Below the pieces are notes generated by a model, which was not told the DNA's origin, did not search any database, and worked only from the letters and a program-made list of their open reading frames with translations. A stretch of DNA of 11,467 nucleotides from Tannerella sp. (GTDB lineage Bacteria; Bacteroidota; Bacteroidia; Bacteroidales; Tannerellaceae): assembly GCA_031263835.1 (NCBI GenBank), contig JAISEZ010000107.1, positions 1-11,467 of the forward strand. The letters are read 5' to 3'. The position numbers and the translations under genes were made by a program. Of this stretch, positions 1-6,395 are shown piece after piece; the first letter of the stretch is position 1; the number at the start of each line of letters is the position of its first letter.

Positions 1-225
1 GTCTGGTATAACACGCTGTTGAGCGTCGGCATTACGGAGTTTGACCCTCAAAAGAAAGAAACCGAAAAGGAGGAAGCGGAAGAAATCGAGCCGAAGGAAG
101 AGTCGAAAAAAATACCCGGGGGGATGGCCAAAACCGCCGCGGTCAAAAAAGCGTCCGCGACCCGGAAAAGCGTAACGAGCAAACCGTCTGCCGGCAAGAC
201 CACCCAGCGTACCCGGCAAAAATAA
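1..225 (+). CDS. C-terminal end of an unrecognised protein with a charged Lys/Ala-rich tail (5' end outside window)
   Basis: The frame is open from the first base, reading VWYNTLLSVG, so the start lies upstream of the window and the TTG at 19 is unlikely to be the true start. About 17 ordinary residues are followed by an acidic/basic stretch rich in Glu and Lys, then by a low-complexity basic tail of Lys, Ala, Ser and Thr ending in RTRQK. Such tails are common nucleic-acid or protein contact appendages, but too little of the folded part is visible to name a family. The stop (TAA, 223-225) sits in an A-rich run. Another frame stays open across it to 335, so the end may be frameshifted. Base composition resembles the host genes rather than the AT-rich gene that follows. 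Confidence 0.5.
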   Translation, partial: VWYNTLLSVGITEFDPQKKETEKEEAEEIEPKEESKKIPGGMAKTAAVKKASATRKSVTSKPSAGKTTQRTRQK

Positions 226-335
226 AAAAACGGTTGGTCGAAATCCTGACAAAAGCACAGGAAAACGGCGAAGAGATAAGAAAACTCAAAACAAATAATT
301 TAAAAGTTGCGCCCGACACGAATCAGGGATTTTAA
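219..335 (+). other. Coding-like stretch in the -1 frame beyond the first gene's stop (possible frameshifted or relict C-terminus)
   Basis: Reading in the frame that starts at 219, the sequence runs across the A-rich tract at 218-230 without a stop. It encodes about 35 residues, including RLVEILTKAQENGEEIRKLK, and ends at a TAA at 333-335, two bases before the ATG of the next gene. The piece is polar and helix-like and has no start codon of its own other than a TTG at 234. It could be the original C-terminus of the first gene, separated by a one-base change in the A run, or a chance open frame. Confidence 0.25.
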
Positions 336-336
336 A

Positions 337-1350
337 ATGGATGTTTCAATGCTTATTAAAACTCTTAGTACTTCACTTAATTGGGAAGCACGGCGTGATG
401 CTGCCGAGGAATTAGGACGGCAGAAAGATCCAGTAGCCTTTGATGTACTGGTAAATGCTCTAAAGAATGATAAAGAGTTTCCTGTCCGTTTTATTGCCGC
501 TCAAGCACTGGCTGCGCTTGGACTGCCAAAAGCAGCGCCATTTCTTTTGGAAGCAATTGGTTCAAATGGTGACAAAAATAATGCTGTGGTTAAATATACT
601 GCAATTGCATTGGGAACCATGCAATTGCCGGAAACTGTTGAGCCTATGCTTGCCGCATTACGTGAAAGATACAAATCATATCGACAAGGGCAGGACTACT
701 CTGCCATCCGCGGTATATCCGAAGGTTTAGGAAAAATCGGCTCTGCCGCTGTTCCACAATTACTGGAATGTTTAGAACGTAAAGAAATGGTGGAAGAAAT
801 GCTTAGTGCGTTAGAATTCATCGGAGATCCAAGATCTGAAGAAGCTTTACTTTCTGCTGCATCTGATGAGTCATTATCTGCTTACATTAGACGAATTGCG
901 ATACGTGGACTTGGTAATATTTCAGGTGCAAAATGTGGCGCGAAACTTAACGCTATGTTAGCAGAAGTCAGTGACTGCGAACTTATTTCCGATATTAACA
1001 AATCAATAGAAAAAATGGGATTTAAGGTAAACGCTACTGATACGGAAGCGGCAAAACGACGTGCTGCAGAAAAACTTTTAGCAGGTTTACGTGCCATTCA
1101 TTCTGGTATGACCGAGGACGAGGCAGATCAACTTGTTGGTGGTGCTGTTTTTGGCATGGGTGCCAATCAGGTACATCACACCCCCTTTGGTAATTTTCAA
1201 CTGTTGGTAAACAATGGTATTGTTACCGGAACGTGGATGATTGAGATTGTAATAGAGAATATAGAAAAATATCTTGGGGGCAAAAACTTATTGTCAAGAG
1301 TTTTGCTATTCCTAAAAAAATCTTTTATGTGTGATAACAGAAAAGACTAG
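337..1350 (+). CDS. HEAT-repeat protein with a C-terminal BamE/SmpA-like domain
   Basis: This gene encodes a 337-residue soluble protein. The start chosen is ATG 337, with an AGGGA about eight bases upstream; a TTG at 307 would add ten unconvincing residues. Residues 5 to about 225 form six or so alpha-helical HEAT (PBS-lyase type) units, visible as repeated blocks such as ARRDAAEELGR, VRFIAAQALAALG, VVKYTAIALG, AIRGISEGLGKIG and IRRIAIRGLG. Such units build a curved scaffold for protein contacts. Residues about 249-310 (LRAIHSGMTEDEADQLVG onward) resemble the small BamE/SmpA fold, which is an inference from the GMTxxEAxxLVG pattern. There is no signal peptide or membrane span. The last 25 residues are Lys/Leu-rich and may be read-through into flanking DNA. 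The gene is much more AT-rich than its neighbours, which suggests transfer. The partner and role are unknown. Confidence 0.8.
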   Translation: MDVSMLIKTLSTSLNWEARRDAAEELGRQKDPVAFDVLVNALKNDKEFPVRFIAAQALAALGLPKAAPFLLEAIGSNGDKNNAVVKYTAIALGTMQLPETVEPMLAALRERYKSYRQGQDYSAIRGISEGLGKIGSAAVPQLLECLERKEMVEEMLSALEFIGDPRSEEALLSAASDESLSAYIRRIAIRGLGNISGAKCGAKLNAMLAEVSDCELISDINKSIEKMGFKVNATDTEAAKRRAAEKLLAGLRAIHSGMTEDEADQLVGGAVFGMGANQVHHTPFGNFQLLVNNGIVTGTWMIEIVIENIEKYLGGKNLLSRVLLFLKKSFMCDNRKD

Positions 1351-1408
1351 TCGAAAACAGCATGTCGGTAATGATGAAAGAAAACATTCCGACGGAAATA
1401 ATAAACTC

Positions 1409-1963
1409 ATGAACGAACAAATCAAGCAAATTGCGGAGCGGTTGACCGGACTGCGCGACGTACTGGAAATCGGTGTAGAGGAAATGGCTAACGTATGCAA
1501 CCTCTCTGCGGATGAATACCTGCTGCTCGAAAGCGGAAACGTTGACATTTCCGTCAGCGTACTGCACCGGATTGCGCAGGCCTACGGCATAGAACTGACC
1601 GTACTGATGTTCGGCGACGAGCCGAAAATGAGTTCCTATTTCGTGACGCGCTCAGGCAGGGGCGTCGCGGTGGAACGCACGAAAGCCTACAAGTACCAGT
1701 CGCTGGCGGCCGGATTTTCGAAGCGCAGGGCCGACCCGTTTCTGGTGACGGTACATCCCAAGCCGGACGGCGAGCCGATGTACCTGAATACGCACGCCGG
1801 ACAGGAATACAATTACGTCATCAGCGGCCGGCTGTTTTTCCGTATCAACGGGAAAGACCTGATACTGGAAGAAGGAGACAGTGTTTACTTCAATTCCGAA
1901 CTGCCGCACGGCATGAAAGCGCTCGACGGCCAAACCGTCACTTTCCTTGCCGTCATCATGTAA
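1409..1963 (+). CDS. XRE-family transcriptional regulator with C-terminal cupin sensor domain
   Basis: The gene encodes a 184-residue regulator. The start chosen is ATG 1409; the frame is open back to a GTG at 1331, but that would overlap the upstream gene and add residues unlike the family. Residues about 6-65 form an XRE-type helix-turn-helix. A linker leads to a cupin barrel at about 100-184. Cupin motif 1 is THAGQEYNYVISG, with His129, Glu133 and Gly140. The first His of the usual HxH pair is Asn127, so metal binding may be altered. Motif 2 is GDSVYFNSELPHG, with His167. Proteins of this build bind a small ligand in the cupin and control the adjacent gene. The acyl-CoA synthetase gene starts 69 bases downstream on the same strand, so it is the likely target and the ligand may be an organic acid or acyl-CoA (inference). 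A weak promoter-like pair, TTTG at 1302 and TATGTGTG at 1326, lies inside the end of the HEAT gene. Confidence 0.86.
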   Translation: MNEQIKQIAERLTGLRDVLEIGVEEMANVCNLSADEYLLLESGNVDISVSVLHRIAQAYGIELTVLMFGDEPKMSSYFVTRSGRGVAVERTKAYKYQSLAAGFSKRRADPFLVTVHPKPDGEPMYLNTHAGQEYNYVISGRLFFRINGKDLILEEGDSVYFNSELPHGMKALDGQTVTFLAVIM

Positions 1964-2032
1964 GTTGAAGGAAAGCGGAAGACCGGAAAAAATGAACTTG
2001 AATAAACTAACAGACAAATAATACGGAACTGA

Positions 2033-3691
2033 ATGCTGGAAAAATTTTTAACGAAGACATCGTTTGATTCGCAAGCCGATTTTATCGCAAATTTTAAAAT
2101 AACCGTGCCGGAAAATTTCAATTACGGCTATGACGTAGTGGACGCCTGGGCAGCGGAAGCGCCCGGCAAAAGGGCGCTCTGCTGGACGAACGACCGGGGA
2201 GAGCACATTGATTTCACCTTTGCCGACATGAAGGAATATTCCGACCGGACAGCCTCCTGGTTCCAGTCGCTCGGAATCGGCAAGGGCGACATGGTGATGC
2301 TGATTCTCAAGCGCCGCTACGAATTCTGGTATTCCATCATCGCCCTCCACAAGCTGGGCGCCGTCGTGATTCCCGCCACGCACCTGCTGACAAAAAAAGA
2401 CATCGTCTATCGCGCCAATGCCGCCGACGTCAAGGCGATTGTCTGCGTCGGCGAAGAACAGATTCTCAAACACGTCACCGATTCGCTGCCCGAATCGCCT
2501 TCCGTGAAGCGGCTGATATCCGTCGGGCCGCTGACGCCGGAGGGATTTGACGATTTCCACAAAGGCATTCGCGAGGCTGCACCGTTTGTGCGTCCCGCAC
2601 ACGTGAACACGAACGGCGACACGTCGCTGATGTATTTCACCTCCGGAACTTCCGGCAACCCGAAAATGGTCATTCACGACTACACCTATCCGCTGGGACA
2701 CATCGTGACGGCCAGTTTCTGGCACAACCTCCATCAGGACAGCCTCCACCTCACCATCGCCGACACCGGCTGGGGCAAGGCCGTCTGGGGAAAACTCTAC
2801 GGGCAGTGGATTGCCGGCGCGACCATTTTTGTGTATGACCACGAAAAGTTTACGCCCTCCGACATGCTCCGCATGATTCGGGATTACCGGATTACGTCCC
2901 TGTGTGCGCCGCCCACCATCTTCCGCTTCCTGATTCGCGAAGACCTGACCAGATACGACCTCTCTTCCCTGAAATACTGCACCATTGCGGGCGAAGCGCT
3001 GAACCCGGCCGTCTTTGAAGCCTTCCATAAACTGACGGGAATCAAACTGATGGAAGGTTTCGGACAAACGGAAACGACGCTGACAATCTGCACGCTGCCG
3101 TGGTCGGAACCGAAGCCCGGTTCCATGGGATTACCCAATCCGCAGTACGACGTCGATTTGTTGCGTCCGGACGGGAGCCGGGCCGAAGACGGCGAACAGG
3201 GTCAAATCGTGATTCACACGAAAAACGGCAAACCGCTGGGGCTGTTCAAGTCCTACTACCGCGACCCGGAACGCACGCGCGAAGCCTGGGACAACGATAT
3301 TTATTACACCGGCGATGTGGCGTGGCGCGACGAAGACGGATACTACTGGTTCGTGGGACGCGCCGACGACGTTATCAAAAGTTCCGGTTACCGGATTGGC
3401 CCGTTCGAGGTCGAAAGTGCGCTGATGACGCACCCGGCAGTGGTGGAATGTGCCGTCACGGGTATGCCGGACGAGATTCGCGGACAGGTCGTCAAGGCGA
3501 CGATTGTGCTGGCCAAAGATTACGCGGACAAAGCCGGCGATGCGCTGGTCAAGGAAATTCAGGAACACGTGAAACAGGTCACCGCACCCTACAAGTATCC
3601 CCGTATCATTGAGTTCGTGAGCGAACTGCCTAAAACCATCAGCGGCAAAATCCGGCGCGTCGAAATTCGGGAAAAAGACGAAGAACAGTGA
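2033..3691 (+). CDS. AMP-forming acyl-CoA synthetase (acetyl/medium-chain acyl-CoA ligase type)
   Basis: This 552-residue cytoplasmic enzyme activates a carboxylic acid with ATP to an acyl-adenylate and transfers the acyl group to CoA. The family signatures are present in order. The P-loop-like TSGTSGNPK spans residues 203-211. The GFGQTET adenylate motif is at 342-348. YTGD, with Asp428, contacts the ribose. The hinge region GRADDVIKSSGYRIGP covers 442-457. SGKIRR near the end places the catalytic, acetylation-prone lysine at Lys539. Length and the pattern around TIADTGWGKAVWG fit the medium-chain/acetyl-type ligases rather than long-chain FadD. The true acid cannot be read from the sequence; candidates are acetate, propionate, branched-chain or aryl acids. 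The regulator gene 69 bases upstream probably shares the transcript and senses the substrate or product. The stop codon overlaps the start of a heptad repeat. Confidence 0.93.
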   Translation: MLEKFLTKTSFDSQADFIANFKITVPENFNYGYDVVDAWAAEAPGKRALCWTNDRGEHIDFTFADMKEYSDRTASWFQSLGIGKGDMVMLILKRRYEFWYSIIALHKLGAVVIPATHLLTKKDIVYRANAADVKAIVCVGEEQILKHVTDSLPESPSVKRLISVGPLTPEGFDDFHKGIREAAPFVRPAHVNTNGDTSLMYFTSGTSGNPKMVIHDYTYPLGHIVTASFWHNLHQDSLHLTIADTGWGKAVWGKLYGQWIAGATIFVYDHEKFTPSDMLRMIRDYRITSLCAPPTIFRFLIREDLTRYDLSSLKYCTIAGEALNPAVFEAFHKLTGIKLMEGFGQTETTLTICTLPWSEPKPGSMGLPNPQYDVDLLRPDGSRAEDGEQGQIVIHTKNGKPLGLFKSYYRDPERTREAWDNDIYYTGDVAWRDEDGYYWFVGRADDVIKSSGYRIGPFEVESALMTHPAVVECAVTGMPDEIRGQVVKATIVLAKDYADKAGDALVKEIQEHVKQVTAPYKYPRIIEFVSELPKTISGKIRRVEIREKDEEQ

Positions 3692-3728
3692 TTAGTGATT
3701 AGTGATTAACGGTTAGTGGTTAGTGATC
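3690..3728 (+). repeat. Tandem heptanucleotide repeat (GATTAGT/GGTTAGT), five units, at the 3' end of the acyl-CoA synthetase gene
   Basis: Five consecutive 7-base units are visible: GATTAGT, GATTAGT, GATTAAC, GGTTAGT, GGTTAGT, followed by a partial GATCT. Because seven is one more than a multiple of three, the TAG/TAA triplets at 3693, 3700 and 3707 fall in all three frames. The stop codon of the upstream gene (3689-3691) overlaps the first unit. Four related copies occur elsewhere in the window. Confidence 0.85.
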
Positions 3729-3738
3729 TCCCTTCACG

Positions 3739-3774
3739 ACCGGTTCGTCCATCGTACAGGCAATCCGAACCGGT
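3739..3774. repeat. Inverted repeat ACCGGTTCG / CGAACCGGT between the acyl-CoA synthetase gene and thrA
   Basis: A perfect 9-base inverted repeat has arms at 3739-3747 and 3766-3774 and an 18-base loop. No T-run follows on either strand, so it is not a classic intrinsic terminator. It lies about 75 bases upstream of the thrA promoter elements and could be an operator or a simple RNA stem. Confidence 0.5.
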
Positions 3775-3825
3775 TGCGGGTATTCCGTTTCGTCCGTGGA
3801 AGGCGTCGAAATGCACCCCGCTCTC

Positions 3826-3855
3826 ATTGATTCTTTGAAAATATGCTTATCTTTG
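3826..3855 (+). promoter_or_regulatory. Bacteroidota-type promoter for thrA (-33 ATTG, -7 TATCTTTG)
   Basis: TATCTTTG at 3848-3855 matches the Bacteroidota -7 consensus TAnnTTTG exactly. An ATTG at 3826-3829 lies 18 bases upstream, close to the usual 19-21 base spacing for the -33 element. A TTTG at 3834-3837 is too near to serve. Transcription would start around 3860, giving a leader of about 40 bases. That is too short for a threonine leader peptide with an attenuator, and none is visible. Confidence 0.7.
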
Positions 3856-3902
3856 CCCTCTGAATCAGGTTAGGGAGTATTTCCTTAAGTAAACAACATC
3901 AG

Positions 3903-6350
3903 ATGAAAGTATTGAAATTCGGCGGAACATCCGTAGGTTCCGCGGATAGTATCTTGAATGTAAAGCAAATCGTGGAGGCGGTTAATGAACCGGTCGTGGT
4001 GGTCGTTTCCGCACTGGGGGGAATCACGGACAAACTGCTGCATGCCTCGAGGATTGCTTCCGTGGGCGATGCGACTTACCAGCATGAACTTTCGGAAATT
4101 ATCCGGCGCCATCAGGAGGTCATTGCCGGCGTTGTCCCCGAGGCGGCGCGTCCCGAAGTGGAAAAACAGGCCATGACGGTCTTTGAAGAACTGGAAAATA
4201 TCTTCCGGGGCGTATATCTAATCAAAGACCTGTCGGATAAGACGTCCGACGTCATTGTAAGCTATGGCGAACGGTTTTCCTCCTATATTCTCTCACACGT
4301 CATCAAGGGCGCCGTGCTGTATGACTCGCAACAGTTTATCAAAACCGTCCGGCAGTTCAACAGGCATATTGTCGATTTCGCACAGACAAACCGGCTGATT
4401 CGGGAAACTTTCCGGCAACTGCCCGCCATTGCCCTGGTACCCGGATTTATTGCGTCGAGCCGCGACAATGCCGAAATTACCAACCTGGGACGCGGCGGCT
4501 CCGACTACACGGCCTCCATTCTGGCTACGGCGCTCAACGCCTCCGTGCTGGAAATCTGGACGGATGTGGACGGATTCATGACCGCCGACCCGAAAGTAAT
4601 CAATTCGGCGTACGTCATCGACCGCCTGTCTTTCACGGAGGCCATGGAGCTGTGCAATTTCGGCGCCAAGGTGATTTATCCGCCTACCATCTATCCGGTT
4701 TATCACAAGAATATCCCCATCCGCATACGCAATACCTTCAATCCGGATGCGCCCGGAACCTACATTTCCCGCGAATACGAAGAGGAACCCGCCAAAGGCA
4801 GGGCCATTATCAAGGGCATCTCGTCCATCAACGACACCTGTCTGGTTACGGTGCAGGGCCTGGGCATGGTCGGCGTGATTGGCGTCAATTACCGCATATT
4901 CAAAACGCTGGCCAAAAACGGCATCAGCGTGTTCATGGTCTCGCAGGCCAGCTCGGAAAACAATACCACGTTTGCCGTCTGCCATGCCGATGCCGGCCTG
5001 GCGGTGAGCGTGCTGAACGAGGAATTTGCGCGGGAACGTTCGCTGGGCGAAATCAACGACGTCGAGGCCGAACGCGACCTGGCTACCGTGGCGATTGTCG
5101 GCGAAAACATGAAACGGACGCCCGGCATCGCCGGCAAGCTGTTCGGCACACTGGGACGCGCGGGCATCAGCGTAATTGCCTGTGCGCAGGGCGCGTCGGA
5201 AACGAATATTTCCTTCGTCATCAAACGCGCCTACCTGCGGAAAGCGCTGAACTCCATCCATGATTCCTTTTTTCTGTCGGAATATAAGGTACTGAACCTC
5301 TTCATTGCCGGCGTGGGAACGGTCGGCGGCAAACTGCTGGAACAGATTCGCATTCAGCAGGCCATGCTGATGGAACAGAACAGCCTGAAACTGCGGGTCG
5401 TCGGCGTGGCCAATTCGAAGAAGCGGCTCCTCTGTCGCGAAGGGCTGAACCTGGAGAACGGTATCCTCCGGGAACTGGACGTCAACGGCGAACCCGGTTC
5501 GTCGCAGGACCTGTGCGAGGGTATCCTGGAAATGAACATCTTCAACTCCGTCTTTGTGGACTGCACGGCCAGCGAAAAAATTGCCGGCATCTACGAAGAA
5601 CTGTTGAAAAACAATATCTCCGTCGTGGCGGCCAACAAGGTTGCCGCCTCGTCCGCATACAGCAATTATTTAACGTTGAAGGAAATCGCCCGCCAGCGCG
5701 ACATCAAGTATCTGTTTGAGACGAACGTCGGCGCCGGCCTGCCTATCATCAACACGATGAACGACCTGATTAACAGCGGCGACCACATCCTGCGTCTGGA
5801 GGCCGTCCTGTCGGGCAGTCTCAATTTTATCTTCAACACGCTGAGCGCCGAAATCCCGCTGAGCATGGCTATCCGGATGGCGAAGGAAGCGCGCTACGCC
5901 GAACCCGACCCGCGTATCGACCTGAGCGGAAAGGACGTCATTCGCAAGCTGGTGATTCTGGCGCGCGAAGCCGGTTACAGGGTGGAACAGGAGGACATCA
6001 AGCTCAACCTGTTTATTCCCGAAAAATACTTTGAAGGGACGCTGGATGATTTCTGGGCAAACATCCATGAACTGGACGCCGGATTCGAGGAGATGCGCCG
6101 GCGCGTGGAAGCGGAAAAGAAGCGTATCCGGCTGGTTGCCCGGATGGACAGGGGCGCGTGCGAAATCGGGCTGCAGGAAGTTGACCGGCATCATCCTTTC
6201 TACGAACTGGAAGGAAGCAACAACATCATCATGATTTCCACCGAACGCTACAACCACTATCCGATGATTATTAAAGGCTACGGCGCCGGCGACGACGTGA
6301 CGGCTGCCGGCGTCTTCGCCGACATCATCTCCATCGCCAATATCCGGTAA
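3903..6350 (+). CDS. thrA: Bifunctional aspartate kinase / homoserine dehydrogenase I
   Basis: This 815-residue cytoplasmic enzyme catalyses the first and third steps from aspartate to threonine, making aspartyl phosphate and reducing aspartate semialdehyde to homoserine. The kinase domain (about 1-290) opens with KFGGTSVG at 5-12 and carries GRGGSDY at 196-202, VDGFMTADP and FGAKVIYPPT. Two ACT modules at about 310-460 should bind threonine as feedback inhibitor. The dehydrogenase starts with the Rossmann loop GVGTVGG at 470-476. It continues with AANKVA, the substrate-binding TNVGAGLPII and the EARYAEPDPRIDLSGKD segment, and ends in GAGDDVTAAGVFADI. The length is normal for the ThrA/MetL fused family, and threonine-type ACT placement plus the downstream thrC favour ThrA. 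Its own promoter lies upstream. The expected next gene, apgM, is displaced by a methyltransferase gene starting 45 bases after the stop. Confidence 0.96.
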   Translation: MKVLKFGGTSVGSADSILNVKQIVEAVNEPVVVVVSALGGITDKLLHASRIASVGDATYQHELSEIIRRHQEVIAGVVPEAARPEVEKQAMTVFEELENIFRGVYLIKDLSDKTSDVIVSYGERFSSYILSHVIKGAVLYDSQQFIKTVRQFNRHIVDFAQTNRLIRETFRQLPAIALVPGFIASSRDNAEITNLGRGGSDYTASILATALNASVLEIWTDVDGFMTADPKVINSAYVIDRLSFTEAMELCNFGAKVIYPPTIYPVYHKNIPIRIRNTFNPDAPGTYISREYEEEPAKGRAIIKGISSINDTCLVTVQGLGMVGVIGVNYRIFKTLAKNGISVFMVSQASSENNTTFAVCHADAGLAVSVLNEEFARERSLGEINDVEAERDLATVAIVGENMKRTPGIAGKLFGTLGRAGISVIACAQGASETNISFVIKRAYLRKALNSIHDSFFLSEYKVLNLFIAGVGTVGGKLLEQIRIQQAMLMEQNSLKLRVVGVANSKKRLLCREGLNLENGILRELDVNGEPGSSQDLCEGILEMNIFNSVFVDCTASEKIAGIYEELLKNNISVVAANKVAASSAYSNYLTLKEIARQRDIKYLFETNVGAGLPIINTMNDLINSGDHILRLEAVLSGSLNFIFNTLSAEIPLSMAIRMAKEARYAEPDPRIDLSGKDVIRKLVILAREAGYRVEQEDIKLNLFIPEKYFEGTLDDFWANIHELDAGFEEMRRRVEAEKKRIRLVARMDRGACEIGLQEVDRHHPFYELEGSNNIIMISTERYNHYPMIIKGYGAGDDVTAAGVFADIISIANIR

Positions 6351-6356
6351 GGAAAC

Positions 6357-6382
6357 AGTAGTTAGTAGTTAGTAGAATGGAT
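6357..6382 (+). repeat. Heptad repeat copy between thrA and the methyltransferase gene (left flank)
   Basis: The unit AGTAGTT occurs twice and is followed by AGTAGAATGGAT. TAG triplets at 6359, 6363 and 6370 cover all three frames. The last 19 bases (6364-6382) match 7651-7669 at 17 of 19 positions, so the methyltransferase gene lies between direct repeats. The copy starts seven bases after the thrA stop. Confidence 0.8.
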
Positions 6383-6395
6383 ACATTGAATAAAA

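Noticed and set aside
223..1321. TAAAAAAA at both edges of the HEAT gene (223 and 1313) as a target-site duplication
   Set aside because: It is a low-complexity A-run in an AT-rich stretch and is likely by chance; no inverted ends or recombinase accompany it.
1331..1408. GTG start for the HTH-cupin regulator at 1331
   Set aside because: It would overlap the HEAT gene and add 26 polar residues before the conserved helix-turn-helix; ATG 1409 gives the normal family length.
2048..3067. 339-residue minus-strand ORF opposite the acyl-CoA synthetase gene
   Set aside because: It is a GC-driven antisense shadow of a gene with complete family motifs. The similar long antisense frames opposite thrA, apgM and thrC were rejected for the same reason.
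3690..3728. CRISPR-like or origin-iteron reading of the heptad array
   Set aside because: The units are only 7 bases and contiguous with no spacers. Related copies follow several unrelated genes, and no cas or replication genes are nearby.
3856..3902. Threonine attenuator or leader peptide before thrA
   Set aside because: The leader of about 40 bases has no Thr/Ile-rich reading frame and no terminator stem.
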